DNA from: CAWDVK01 sp963805715
GTDB taxonomy: Bacteria > Actinomycetota > Actinomycetes > Streptosporangiales > Streptosporangiaceae
Direction: 5' to 3'
DNA length: 64,000 nucleotides
NCBI GenBank assembly: GCA_963805715.1
Contig: CAWDVK010000009.1
Location: 558,001-622,000, forward strand
The position numbers and the translations under genes are program-made. The notes under the pieces were generated by a model. The model did not search any database, had not been told where the DNA came from, and worked only from the letters and a program-made list of their open reading frames with translations. Numbering within the stretch: position 1 is the first letter of the stretch; each line of letters opens with the position of its first letter. Shown piece after piece: positions 8,325 through 17,907 of the stretch.

Positions 8325-10149
8325 ACAGCCTCCGAGATCTCGTGCTCGGCGGGACCGCCGCCGGGCCTGGGTGGGCGGGTCGGGCTGGCGGGGCTGGGTG
8401 GGGGGGCAGGGCTGGGCGAGCGGGCGGGGCTGGACGAGCGGCCAGGGCTGGGCTGGCGGGCGGGGCTGGGCGGGCGGGTCGAGGCAGAACTCGGGTCGCC
8501 GGTCGCGGCCGGGGCACCCGCGCGCAGCAGGCCGTAAGCCACGCCGTCCGCGAGCGCCTCCCAGGATGCGGTCACGATGTCGTCGGAGACGCCGACGGTT
8601 GTCCACTCGCCGTCGTGATCGGCAGAGGTCACCATCACCCGGGTGACGGCACTGGTCGCCGCCCGGCCGTCCAGGATGCGCACCTTGTAGTCGACCAGGT
8701 GAATGCTGGCCAGCGCCGGGTACAGCTCGACCAGCGCGCGCCGCAGTGCCTGGTCCAGAGCATGCACGGGGCCGACTCCCTCACCGACCGCCACCACCCG
8801 GTGCGCGCCGAGCCGCAGCCGGACGATGGCCTCGCTGCGGTCCTCGGCCCGGCTGTCGTCCCGGCCGGAGGCGCGCTCGATGACCACACGGTAGCCCTCA
8901 AGCTCGAACCAGGTGGGCAGAACCCCCGCGCTCTTGCGCACCAGTAGCTCGAACGAGGCGTCGGCCGCCTCGAACGCGTAACCGCGGTGCTCGGCCTCCT
9001 TCACCTGGTCGAGCACGTGCCCGGCCAGCGCCGGATCGCTGGCCAGGTCCAGGCCGAGCTCCTCGGCCTTGGCCAGCACGTTGCTGCGCCCGGCCAGCTC
9101 GCTGACCAGCACCCGCGCCTGGTTGCCCACGGCGCCAGGGTCGACGTGCGCGTAGGCGTCCGGCCGCCGCGCGATGGCCGAGGCGTGCAGCCCCGCCTTG
9201 GTCGCGAAGGCGGACGAGCCGACGTAGGGCTGGCGGGCCTCGAACGGCAGGTTCGCCACGTCCGCGATCGTGCGCGCGGTCGAGGCCAGCGCGGCCAGCC
9301 GGCCGCCGGCAGCAGCTCGTGCCCGCGCTTGAGCTCCAGGCTGGCGATCACCGAGAACAGGTCGGCGTTGCCGCACCGCTCGCCGTAGCCGTTCGCCGCG
9401 CCCTGCACGTGCAGGCTGCCCGCGCCCACCGCGACCACCGAGTTGGCGACCGCGCAGGACGCATCGTTGTGGAAGTGCACGCCGATCGCGGTCCTGGACC
9501 GGTCCGATACGACGGCGACGATCCGCGCCACGTCGTCCGGCAGCGTCCCGCCATTGGTGTCGCAGAGCACCAGCGTGTCCGCGCCGGCGTCGGCCGCTGC
9601 GGCGAGCACCTCCAGCGCGTAGCCGCGGTCGGCCTGGTAGCCGTCGAAGAAGTGCTCGGCGTCGAACACCACCCGGCGCCCGGCCGCGGCCATGTAGGCG
9701 ACCGAGTCGGCCACCATGGCCAGGTTCTCCTCCCGGCTGGTGCGCAGCGCCTCAGCCACGTGCAGCGTCCAGGCCTTGCCGACCAGCGTCACGATCGGCG
9801 TCTCGGCCTCCAGCAGCGCCCGCAGGTTGGCGTCGTCATCGATGGACCGGCGCGGCAGCCTGGTCGCGCCGAACGCGGCCAGCTGGGCGTTCTGGAAGGT
9901 CATCTTCTTGGCCCGGTCGAAGAACTCGGCGTCCTTCGGGTTGGAGCCTGGCCAGCCGCCCTCGATGACGTCCACGCCGAGCCCGTCCAGGACGGACGCC
10001 ACCCGCAGCTTGTCGGCCACGGTCAGGTCGAGCCCGACCTGCTGCGAGCCGTCCCGCAGCGTGGTGTCGTAGATCTCGACCTTCGGCTCGCCGGACCCGC
10101 GGCCCGCGGCCGCCTCGCCGGGTACTCGCGTGCTTTCTCCCCGCATCAT
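8321..10149 (-). CDS. cimA: citramalate synthase (apparent frameshift)
   Basis: A DRE-TIM metallolyase that condenses acetyl-CoA and pyruvate to (R)-citramalate, feeding isoleucine synthesis without threonine. The N-terminal part has EIYDTTLRDGSQQ, GVHFHNDASCAVANS and GERCGNADL; the rest has the linker and allosteric C-terminal domain. The reading frame breaks at about 9305-9312 (after GHELLPA): one missing base would join both halves into 609 residues. The start ATG at 10149 overlaps the leuB stop (ATGA) behind GAGGGG, and the stop overlaps ilvD. About 45 Pro/Ser-rich residues near the C-terminus come from a GC-rich repeat at 8345-8480 and are unusual for the family. LeuCD and LeuB nearby act on citramalate, which supports CimA rather than LeuA. 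Confidence 0.88.
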
Positions 10150-11201
10150 CCTGTCCCCTCCAGGTGCGCCTGCAGCGCCTTCTCCCACTCGGCCGTGGTG
10201 GCCGGCGCGCCGTCCGCCAGCACGGCCGACACGGCCGCGTCCAGCTCGGCGGCCGCGGCCGGCTGGCCCAGGTGGTCGAGCATCAGCCCGGCCGACAGCA
10301 CCGCGCCGGCCGGGTTGGCCCGGCCGGTTCCGGCGATGTCCGGCGCCGAGCCGTGCACCGGCTCGAACACCGACGGCCCGGTCCGATCCGGGTTGAGGTT
10401 GCCGCTCGGCGCGAGCCCGAGGCCCCCGGTCAGCGCCGCGCCCAGGTCACTGAGGATGTCGCCGAACAGGTTGTCGGTGACGATCACGTCGAACCGGGCC
10501 GGGTCGTCGACCAGCCACAGGCAGGCGGCGTCCACGTGCGCGTAGCTCAGCTGCACCCCGGCGCCCGCGGCGACCTCGGTCGCGACCCGCTGCCACAGCG
10601 CGCCGGCGTGCGTCAGCACGTTGGTCTTGTGCACCAGGGTGAGGCGGCCGCTGCGGCGCGCCGCGAGCTCCGCCGCGTACCGGACGCAGCGGCGGACTCC
10701 CGCGTAGGTGTTGAGCGACTCCTCGGTGGCGTTCTCGAACTGCGTGCCGCGGTGCACGGTGCCGCCGGCGCCCGCGTACAGGCCCTCGGTGTTCTCCCGC
10801 ACGATGACCAGGTCGAGATCCTCCAGCTTGTGCTTGCCGACGGCGCCGGCCACGCCCGGCCGCAGCTTGGACGGCCGCAGGTTGACGTACAGGTCGAGCT
10901 CGGCCCGCAGCCGCAGCAGCAGCCCGCGCTCCAGCACGCCCGGCGGCACGTCCGGGCTGCCGACCGCGCCGAGCAGCACCGCGTCGGCGGTCCGCAGCTC
11001 GGCCAGCACCGGGTCCGGCAGCACCTCGCCGGTCTGCAGGTAGTGCCGGGCGCCCAGCGGGTAGGGCCGCCACTGCACGCCGAACCCGTAACGGGCGGCG
11101 ACCAGGTCGACGCAGTGCCGCGCAACCTCGGTGACCTCCGGCCCGACGCCGTCCCCCGGCACGTGCGCGACGGCATACTGGCTGGTTACGTGGTCTCCCA
11201 T
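10146..11201 (-). CDS. leuB: 3-isopropylmalate dehydrogenase
   Basis: A 351-residue NAD-dependent decarboxylating dehydrogenase. Motifs include RENTEGLYAG, VHKTNVLTHAG and the metal/substrate site TDNLFGDILSDLGAA, followed by EPVHGSAPDIAG. It oxidises 3-isopropylmalate for leucine and, next to CimA, also methylmalate (3-methyl-D-malate) to 2-oxobutyrate for isoleucine. The start ATG at 11201 is five bases after the ilvC stop; longer frames upstream lie inside ilvC. Its stop overlaps cimA. Confidence 0.95.
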   Translation of the reverse strand: MGDHVTSQYAVAHVPGDGVGPEVTEVARHCVDLVAARYGFGVQWRPYPLGARHYLQTGEVLPDPVLAELRTADAVLLGAVGSPDVPPGVLERGLLLRLRAELDLYVNLRPSKLRPGVAGAVGKHKLEDLDLVIVRENTEGLYAGAGGTVHRGTQFENATEESLNTYAGVRRCVRYAAELAARRSGRLTLVHKTNVLTHAGALWQRVATEVAAGAGVQLSYAHVDAACLWLVDDPARFDVIVTDNLFGDILSDLGAALTGGLGLAPSGNLNPDRTGPSVFEPVHGSAPDIAGTGRANPAGAVLSAGLMLDHLGQPAAAAELDAAVSAVLADGAPATTAEWEKALQAHLEGTG

Positions 11202-11206
11202 GAAGA

Positions 11207-12220
<1,014 letters not shown>

Positions 12221-12260
12221 GTCGGAAGATCCTCTCGGTCGGCTTCGTCTCGAAACGAAA

Positions 12261-12797
12261 TCAGGCAGCTGACTCGGCGCGCTCGGCTGCGGCCTCGTCA
12301 GGGACATCGGTAATGACGGCGCTGCCGCGGGCCAGCGCGACACGGCCGGTCCGCACCAGCTCGCAGGTGCCATAGTCGTGCAGGATGGCCAGCAGCGAGT
12401 CGAGCTTGGCCGGACTGCTGACCGCCTCGAGCACCAGCGTGTCCGGGCTCATGTCGACCACGTTCGCGCCGAACACGCTGGCCACCTCCAGCAGCTGCCC
12501 GCGCCGCTCGGGCTCGGCCCGGACCTTGATCAGCGCCAGCTCGCGCTCGACCGCCACGGCGCTGTCCAGCTGCACGACCTTGAGCACCCGGACCAGCTTG
12601 TCGAGCTGGTGGGCGACCTGGTCGACCGGGGTGGAGGCGCCGTCGACGACGATGGTCATCCGGCTGACCCGCTCGTCGGCGGTCGGGCCGACGGCGAGCG
12701 AGGAGATGTTGAACGCCCGGCGGGAGAAGAGCCCGGCGACGTGCGAGAGCACGCCCGGCTTGTTCTCGACCAGGACCGACAGCGTGTGCGTGGTCAT
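12261..12797 (-). CDS. ilvN: acetolactate synthase small (regulatory) subunit
   Basis: A 178-residue protein with an N-terminal ACT domain (HTLSVLVENKPGVLSHVAGLF, residues about 4-24) that binds valine for feedback inhibition and a C-terminal half typical of IlvN. It associates with the catalytic subunit encoded immediately upstream. Between ilvB and ilvN are about 67 bases containing three near-copies of GTTCATGTCCCGGCGG (12848-12895), the last of which spans the ilvB stop. Confidence 0.95.
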   Translation of the reverse strand: MTTHTLSVLVENKPGVLSHVAGLFSRRAFNISSLAVGPTADERVSRMTIVVDGASTPVDQVAHQLDKLVRVLKVVQLDSAVAVERELALIKVRAEPERRGQLLEVASVFGANVVDMSPDTLVLEAVSSPAKLDSLLAILHDYGTCELVRTGRVALARGSAVITDVPDEAAAERAESAA

Positions 12798-12864
12798 CGT
12801 GACCCGACCTCTCCGTGGGTGGTGTCTGCGTGGCTGATGCCGCCGTGGTTCATGTCCTGGCGGT

Positions 12865-14628
12865 TCATGTCCCGGCGGGGTTCATGTCCCGGCGCGCGGC
12901 GGCGCGCTGCTCGTCGGCGCTGAACTCGGGTCCGAGCACGATCGCGTCATTGGACTGGCCGGCCGGCACCATCGGGAACACGCCCTCCCGGTCGTGCACC
13001 CGGAAGTCGACCACCGCGGGCACGTCGGTGACGGCCAGCGCCTTCTCCAGCACCGCGTCCACGTCCTCGGGACGGTCGCAGCGCATCCCGACGCAGCCGT
13101 ACGCCTCGGCCAGCTTGACGTAGTCCGGGATGGCGGTGCCCAGCTCCACGTAGGAGTAGCGCTCGCCGTAGAACAGCTCCTGCCACTGGCGGACCATGCC
13201 GAGGAAGCCGTTGTTCATGATCAGCACCTTGATCGGCAGCTTCTCGATCGCGCAGGTGGCCAGTTCCTGCGCGGTCATCTGGAAGCAGCCGTCGCCGTCG
13301 ATCGCGACGACGAGCTCGCCCGGCCTGCCGACTTGCGCGCCCATCGCGGCCGGCACGGCGAAGCCCATGGTGCCCGCGCCGCCGGAGTTGATCCAGCTGC
13401 GCGGCCGGGTGAAGGAGAAGTGCTGGGTGGCGTGCATCTGGTGCTGGCCGACCCCGGCGACCACGACCGCGTCGCCGCCGGTCAGCCGGGACAGCCGCTC
13501 GACCACGTACTGCGGCTTCAGCGGCCCGTCGGCCTGCTGGGCGTAGCGCAGCGGGAACTCGCGCTTCCAGCCGTCGAGTATGGCCAGCCAGTCCGCGGTG
13601 TCCGGGGCCTGGGCGCCGGCGGACGCGCTCTCGGCCAGGGCGTCGGCCAGGCCAGCCAGGATCGGCTTCAGGTCGCCGACGATGGCCACGTCCGGGATCC
13701 GGTTCTTGCCGATCTCGGCCGGGTCGATGTCGGCGTGCACGATCCTCGCCTTCGGGGCGAAGTCGGCCAGCCGGCCGGTGACCCGGTCATCGAAGCGGGC
13801 GCCGAGGGCGACGACCAGGTCGGCCTCCTGCAGCGCGGCCACGGCCGGGTACATGCCGTGCATGCCTGGCATGCCCAGGGCGAGCGGGTGCGCGTCCGGG
13901 AACGCGCCGCGCGCCATCAGCGTGGTGGTCACCGGCGCGCGGGCGATCTCGGCCAGGCGGCGCAGCTCCTCGTGCGAGTCGGACTTGATCACGCCGCCGC
14001 CGACGTAGAGCACGGGCCGGCGCGCCGTCCGCAGCAGCTCGGCGGCGGCCCGGATGGCGGACGTGCTCGGCGGTCCCGGCACCCGGTAGCCCGGCAGCTC
14101 CATGACCGGCGGCCAGGACCAGGATCCGGTGGCCTGCAGCACGTCCTTGGGCAGGTCGACCAGGACCGGGCCGGGCCGGCCGGTGGAGGCGATGTGGAAC
14201 GCCTCGGCGATCGCGGCCGGCACCCGCTCCACGCTGGTCACCAGCTCGTTGTGCTTGGTGATCGGCAGCGTGATGCCGGTGATGTCGGCTTCCTGGAACG
14301 CGTCGCTGCCGATCAGCGCGCTCGGCACCTGGCCGGTGATGGCCACCATCGGCACCGAGTCCATGTAGGCGTCGGCCAGCGCGGTCACCAGGTTGGTGGC
14401 GCCGGGGCCGCTGGTGGCGATGCACACGCCGACCCGCCCGGTGGCCCAGGCATAGCCCTCGGCGGCATGCCCGGCACCCTGCTCATGGCGGACCAGGATG
14501 TGCCGCAGGGACGAGGACAGCAGCGGGTCGTAGGCAGGCAGGATGGCGCCGCCGGGCAGCCCGAAGACTACATCGACGCCCTGCTGCTCAAGGCTGCGCA
14601 CGAGTGCTTGGGCTCCGGTCAGCTGCAC
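12865..14628 (-). CDS. ilvB: acetolactate synthase large (catalytic) subunit
   Basis: A 587-residue ThDP enzyme that makes 2-acetolactate from two pyruvates or 2-acetohydroxybutyrate from pyruvate and 2-oxobutyrate. It has the N-terminal ThDP glutamate region (HEQGAGHAAEGYA), the FAD/central domain (ALGARFDDRVTG) and the ThDP-Mg motif starting GDGCFQMTAQELAT. The start is GTG at 14628 behind AAGGAG. It is the first structural gene after a leader peptide and intrinsic terminator, so expression is expected to respond to charged branched-chain tRNAs. Confidence 0.95.
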   Translation of the reverse strand: MQLTGAQALVRSLEQQGVDVVFGLPGGAILPAYDPLLSSSLRHILVRHEQGAGHAAEGYAWATGRVGVCIATSGPGATNLVTALADAYMDSVPMVAITGQVPSALIGSDAFQEADITGITLPITKHNELVTSVERVPAAIAEAFHIASTGRPGPVLVDLPKDVLQATGSWSWPPVMELPGYRVPGPPSTSAIRAAAELLRTARRPVLYVGGGVIKSDSHEELRRLAEIARAPVTTTLMARGAFPDAHPLALGMPGMHGMYPAVAALQEADLVVALGARFDDRVTGRLADFAPKARIVHADIDPAEIGKNRIPDVAIVGDLKPILAGLADALAESASAGAQAPDTADWLAILDGWKREFPLRYAQQADGPLKPQYVVERLSRLTGGDAVVVAGVGQHQMHATQHFSFTRPRSWINSGGAGTMGFAVPAAMGAQVGRPGELVVAIDGDGCFQMTAQELATCAIEKLPIKVLIMNNGFLGMVRQWQELFYGERYSYVELGTAIPDYVKLAEAYGCVGMRCDRPEDVDAVLEKALAVTDVPAVVDFRVHDREGVFPMVPAGQSNDAIVLGPEFSADEQRAAARRDMNPAGT

Positions 14629-14685
14629 GGCTTTGCTCCTTCGGGCTGGTATCTGACTTCTCTGGGGCCTGACGGTCCGGCCAAC

Positions 14686-14717
14686 AAAAAACCTCCCTGC
14701 CGTGTCGGCAAAGAGGT
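14686..14717 (-). terminator. intrinsic terminator of the ilvB attenuator
   Basis: Read on the minus strand, ACCTC-TT-TGCCG, a 3-base loop, then CGGCA-GG-GAGGT forms a stem that is followed directly by six T residues (14691-14686, the first T pairing). It lies between the leader peptide stop and the ilvB start, the classic position for transcription attenuation. It is the clearest intrinsic terminator in the window. Confidence 0.85.
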
Positions 14718-14718
14718 G

Positions 14719-14748
14719 GTAGCGCGGGCCCGTGCGGGCACGCGCTAC
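14719..14748 (-). promoter_or_regulatory. leader hairpin (attenuator stem 1) before ilvB
   Basis: GTAGCGCG (14748-14741) pairs perfectly with CGCGCTAC (14726-14719), with an inner GCCCG/CGGGC pairing. The left arm includes the leader peptide stop codon, so ribosomes stalled on or finishing the leader would change its folding and that of the adjacent terminator. An exclusive antiterminator pairing is not obvious by eye. Confidence 0.7.
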
Positions 14749-14786
14749 GTGATAATAAGTACGAGGTTTTCGCGAAGGCGGTACAC
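14745..14786 (-). CDS. ilvB operon leader peptide (13 residues)
   Basis: A GTG at 14786, with GGAG seven bases upstream, encodes MYRLRENLVLIIT and stops at TAG 14747-14745. The run Leu-Val-Leu-Ile-Ile uses the codons CTC GTA CTT ATT ATC; GTA, CTT and ATT are rare in this genome. This is what a branched-chain amino acid attenuation peptide should look like: ribosome stalling in the run when Leu, Val or Ile-tRNA is scarce would prevent the downstream terminator. Leader-peptide attenuation of ilvBNC is known in Corynebacterium and Streptomyces. Confidence 0.85.
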   Translation of the reverse strand: MYRLRENLVLIIT

Positions 14787-14850
14787 AATCAGCTCCAGTG
14801 TCTGCCGGAGCGCCCGCTGAGGCGCCACGTCCCGTATACGATAGCGCACT

Positions 14851-15471
14851 TCAGCCGCCGGGGCGCGAATCAGCCGTAACTGTTGGTAGCCATTCTGGGC
14901 GGCGGGCCTCATAGGCCGCGATCGCGTCCTCGTGCCGGAGCGTGAGGGCGATGTCGTCCAGTCCCTCGAGCAGCCGCCACCGGGCGTAATCCGCCAGGCT
15001 GAAGGGCTCCTCGATCCCGGCTGAGGGGATCGCGACCGTCCGCGCGGCAACGTCCACCACGACAGCGGCGTCCGGGTCGGCCTCCAGGGCCGCGAACAGC
15101 CGCGCCGCCGTCTCCTCGCTGACCTCGGCCGGCACCAGCCCGGCGCTCACGCAGTTACCGCGGAAGATGTCGGCGAACCGGGATGACACGACCGCCTGGA
15201 AGCCGTGGTCGAGCAGCGCCCAGACCGCGTGCTCACGGGAGGATCCGCAGCCGAAGTTCCGGCCGGCTAGGAGGATGCGGGCCGACTGGGCCCGCGGGTG
15301 GTTGAGCGCGAACTCGGGGTCTGCCCGCCAGGCACCGAACAATCCGGCGCTGAACCCGGTGCGCTCGACTCGCTTGAGCCAGGCCGCCGGGATGATCTGG
15401 TCGGTGTCAACGTCGTGGCGGTCCACGACGACGGCCGGGCTCGATACCCGCTGGATTCCGGCGCTTGCCAT
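14851..15471 (-). CDS. leuD: 3-isopropylmalate dehydratase small subunit
   Basis: A 206-residue swivel-domain protein. It has DRHDVDTDQIIPAAWLKR near the N-terminus and NFGCGSSREHAVWAL, the usual IPMI small-subunit signature. With LeuC it isomerises 2-isopropylmalate to 3-isopropylmalate, and citramalate to methylmalate. The ATG overlaps the leuC stop by one base (TGATG). The ilvB promoter must lie between its end and the leader peptide, within about 65 bases; a TATCGTATACG stretch at 14843-14833 is a possible -10 region. Confidence 0.95.
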   Translation of the reverse strand: MASAGIQRVSSPAVVVDRHDVDTDQIIPAAWLKRVERTGFSAGLFGAWRADPEFALNHPRAQSARILLAGRNFGCGSSREHAVWALLDHGFQAVVSSRFADIFRGNCVSAGLVPAEVSEETAARLFAALEADPDAAVVVDVAARTVAIPSAGIEEPFSLADYARWRLLEGLDDIALTLRHEDAIAAYEARRPEWLPTVTADSRPGG

Positions 15472-16874
15472 CACACGTCTCCTGGCGCTGCGAAGTGGCC
15501 GGCCACCGCCGTGGCGGCGGCGACGGCGGGCGACACCAGGTGGGTGCGCCCGCCCGGGCCCTGGCGGCCCTCGAAGTTGCGGTTGCTGGTTGAGGCGGAG
15601 CGCTCGCCGGGGGACAGGATGTCCCCGTTCATCCCCAGGCACATCGAGCAGCCTGCCGACCGCCACTCGAAACCCGCATCGCTGAACAGCTTGTCCAGGC
15701 CCTCGGCCTCGGCCTCGGCCTTGACCCGCGCCGAGCCCGGCACCACCAGCGCGCGGACGCCCGGATAGACCTTGCGGCCGCGGAGCACCTCGGCCGCCGC
15801 CCGCAGGTCCTCCAGCCGGCCGTTGGTGCACGAGCCGATGAACACGGCATCCACGCTGATGTCGCGGATCGCGGTGCCGGGATTGAGGTTCATGTAGGTG
15901 AGGGCGCGCTCGGCTGACTGCCGCAGGGCCTGGCTGCCGAACGTGGCGGGCTCGGGGATGACGTCGTCGATCGAGACTGACTGCGCCGGGTTCGTGCCCC
16001 AGGTCACCACCGGGTGCAGCGCCGAGGCGCTGACGGTGGCCTCGTAGTCGAACTCCGCGCCCTCGTCGGTGACCAGGCTGCGCCAGTCGTCGAGCGCGCG
16101 CTCCCAGAGCGCGCCGCGGGGGCTGTAGCGGCGCCCGTCCAGGTAGCCGAAAGTGGTGTCGTCGGGCGCGATCATCCCGGCCCTGGCGCCGCCCTCGATG
16201 GACATGTTGCAGACCGTCATCCGGCCTTCCATCGACAGCGCCCGGATGGCGGCACCGCGGTACTCGATGACCGAGCCGACGCCGCCGCCGGTGCCGAGCG
16301 CCCGGATGATGCCGAGCGCCAGGTCCTTGGGCGTGCAGCCGGGGGGCAGCTCGCCCTCCACGTTCACCGCCATCGCGGCCGGCTTGACCTGCCGCAGCGT
16401 CTGGGTGGCCAGCACGTGCTCGACCTCGGTCGTGCCGATGCCGAAGGCCAGCGCGCCGAAGGCGCCGTGCGTGGAGGTGTGGCTGTCGCCGCAGACCAGC
16501 GTCATGCCGGGCTGGGTCAGGCCGAGCTGGGGCCCGATGACGTGCACGATACCCTGCTCGATGCTGCCGAGGGCATGCAGCGTGACGCCGTGCGTCTCCG
16601 CGTTGCGCCGGAGCCGGGCGATCTGCTCGGCGGCCAGCGGGTCGGCGATCGGCTGGTCCAGGCCGATGGTCGGCACGTCGTGATCCATGGTGGCGATGGT
16701 CAGGTCGGGCCGCCGGACCTTGCGGCCCGCCAGCTCCAGGCCCTCGAAGGCCTGCGGTGATGTGACCTCGTGCACGAGGTGCATGTCGACGTAGAGCAGC
16801 TCGGGCTCGCCCTCGGGACTGGCCACGACGTGACGGTCCCAGACCTTGTCAAAGAGGCGTCCGGTCACATTCAT
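15471..16874 (-). CDS. leuC: 3-isopropylmalate dehydratase large subunit
   Basis: A 467-residue aconitase-family protein. The 4Fe-4S ligands are the Cys in FIGSCTNGR and the CSMCLGMN pair; the GDSHTSTHGAFGALAFG segment is also typical. It works with LeuD in leucine synthesis and here probably also in the citramalate route to isoleucine. The ATG at 16874 is 93 bases from the divergent regulator ndgR; the 15-bp palindrome between them is placed to control leuCD transcription. Confidence 0.96.
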   Translation of the reverse strand: MNVTGRLFDKVWDRHVVASPEGEPELLYVDMHLVHEVTSPQAFEGLELAGRKVRRPDLTIATMDHDVPTIGLDQPIADPLAAEQIARLRRNAETHGVTLHALGSIEQGIVHVIGPQLGLTQPGMTLVCGDSHTSTHGAFGALAFGIGTTEVEHVLATQTLRQVKPAAMAVNVEGELPPGCTPKDLALGIIRALGTGGGVGSVIEYRGAAIRALSMEGRMTVCNMSIEGGARAGMIAPDDTTFGYLDGRRYSPRGALWERALDDWRSLVTDEGAEFDYEATVSASALHPVVTWGTNPAQSVSIDDVIPEPATFGSQALRQSAERALTYMNLNPGTAIRDISVDAVFIGSCTNGRLEDLRAAAEVLRGRKVYPGVRALVVPGSARVKAEAEAEGLDKLFSDAGFEWRSAGCSMCLGMNGDILSPGERSASTSNRNFEGRQGPGGRTHLVSPAVAAATAVAGHFAAPGDV

Positions 16875-16936
16875 CTCGAATCAGCTCGCAGGGCGCGGCC
16901 CTGACTATCCTGCCTGACTGTCCCACATCTTGATTG

Positions 16937-16951
16937 TCTCAAATAATGAGA
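16937..16951. promoter_or_regulatory. 15-bp palindrome, candidate NdgR operator
   Basis: TCTCA-AATAA-TGAGA is a perfect inverted repeat in an AT-rich island between leuC and ndgR, ending 15 bases before the ndgR ATG. IclR-family regulators usually bind palindromes of about this size beside their own gene. Binding by NdgR to control itself and leuCD is an inference. Confidence 0.6.
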
Positions 16952-16966
16952 TAGCCTACTCACGAT

Positions 16967-17794
16967 ATGAGCACTCTACGGGAAGGCGCGCCCGCGGGCA
17001 AGCGGACCACCGGAGTCGGCGTGCTGGACCGCTCGGTGGCCCTGCTGGACCTGCTGGCCGACGGGCCCCGCTCGCTGCGATGGCTCGCGGACGCCAGCGG
17101 GCTGCCCCGGCCGACGGCGCACCGGCTGCTCGTCGCCCTCGAGGCGCACGGCCTGACGGCCAGGGACCAGGCCGGCGCGTTCCGGCTGGGACCGCGGCTG
17201 ACCGAGCTGGCCGCCAGGGCGGACCCGGCACTGGAACTCGCGTCACTGGCCGGCGACGTGCTGGCCCGGCTGCACGACGCCACCGGCGAGAGCGTGCAGC
17301 TGTACGTCCGCTCGGGCGACCGCAGGCTGTGCATCGCCGCCCGCGACGCCGGGGCGGGCCTGCGCGACAGCGTGCCGGTGGGCGCGCTGCTGCCGCTAGG
17401 TGTCGGATCCGGCGGCAAGGTCCTGCTGGCCTGGTCGGCGGACGCGGCCGGCTTCCCGTCCGTCCCGATCGCCGAGCTGGCCGCGGTACGCGAGCGCGGC
17501 TGGGCGGCCAGCGTGGCCGAGCGCGAGCCGGGCGTGGCCAGCGTGAGCGCGCCCGTGCTCCGCGCCGCCCGGCCGGCCAGCGGCACGGCTGGGCCGGCCA
17601 GCGCCTCCCCCGCCACCGCCGCCGACCCCGCCGCTGGCCCGTCAGCGGCCGCCGCCGGGCCGCGGACCGCCGCCGCGCTGCTCGGCGCCATCTGCGTGTC
17701 CGGGCCCGCCAGCCGGCTCGGCCAGGCGCCGGGGCGGCGGCTGGCCCCGCTGGTAGTCGCCGCCGCCGCCGAGCTGGCCGCGCTGGCCAGCTAA
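16967..17794 (+). CDS. ndgR: IclR-family transcriptional regulator (NdgR-like)
   Basis: A 275-residue protein with an N-terminal winged HTH (RSLRWLADASGLPRPTAHRL, about residues 35-54) and an IclR effector-binding domain (RLHDATGESVQLYVRSGDRRL and after). The position next to leuCD and the sequence fit NdgR/LtbR, the actinobacterial regulator of leucine and other amino acid genes. An Ala/Pro/Ser-rich insert at about residues 200-235 separates the last strands of the effector domain and makes it longer than the usual 240 or so residues. The start ATG is preceded by no strong ribosome-binding site and may be near-leaderless. Confidence 0.85.
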   Translation: MSTLREGAPAGKRTTGVGVLDRSVALLDLLADGPRSLRWLADASGLPRPTAHRLLVALEAHGLTARDQAGAFRLGPRLTELAARADPALELASLAGDVLARLHDATGESVQLYVRSGDRRLCIAARDAGAGLRDSVPVGALLPLGVGSGGKVLLAWSADAAGFPSVPIAELAAVRERGWAASVAEREPGVASVSAPVLRAARPASGTAGPASASPATAADPAAGPSAAAAGPRTAAALLGAICVSGPASRLGQAPGRRLAPLVVAAAAELAALAS

Positions 17795-17850
17795 CCCGGC
17801 GGGCAGCGCCTGACCCTGACACGGTGTGAGGCTGCCGGATCGGAGGCGTC

Positions 17851-17907
17851 ATGTTCAGCATCGGAGACTTCGCCAGGCACGGCCAGGTGCCGGTGCGCAT
17901 GCTGCGG
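17851..17907 (+). pseudogene. N-terminal fragment of a MerR-family regulator gene
   Basis: An ATG at 17851 preceded by CGGAGG encodes MFSIGDFARHGQVPVRMLR, an excellent match to the first helix-turn-helix segment of MerR-family regulators (normally continuing HYD-x-x-GLL). The similarity ends exactly where the stop codon of the convergent ilvE gene begins (17908). The rest of the regulator is missing. The frame continues into antisense ilvE sequence that carries no MerR features. This looks like a deletion scar. Confidence 0.6.

Noticed and set aside
7585..8517. Long minus-strand open frame overlapping ilvD
   Set aside because: Arg/Ala/Gly-rich translation typical of out-of-frame reading in very GC-rich DNA; ilvD is certain in the other frame.
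14700..14750. AGAGGTGGTAGCGCG on the plus strand resembles the T-box antiterminator consensus
   Set aside because: No plus-strand gene follows it and the minus-strand reading gives a complete leader-peptide attenuator, so the likeness reflects the complementary arms of that structure.
13000..14820. 608-codon plus-strand open frame opposite ilvB
   Set aside because: His/Gly/Arg/Gln-rich antisense shadow of ilvB without any recognisable motif.
17000..17907. Extended ilvE reading frame running on to 16956
   Set aside because: It passes antisense through ndgR with an Arg/Ala/Pro-rich composition; the canonical ilvE C-terminus is found one frame away and ends at 17908.
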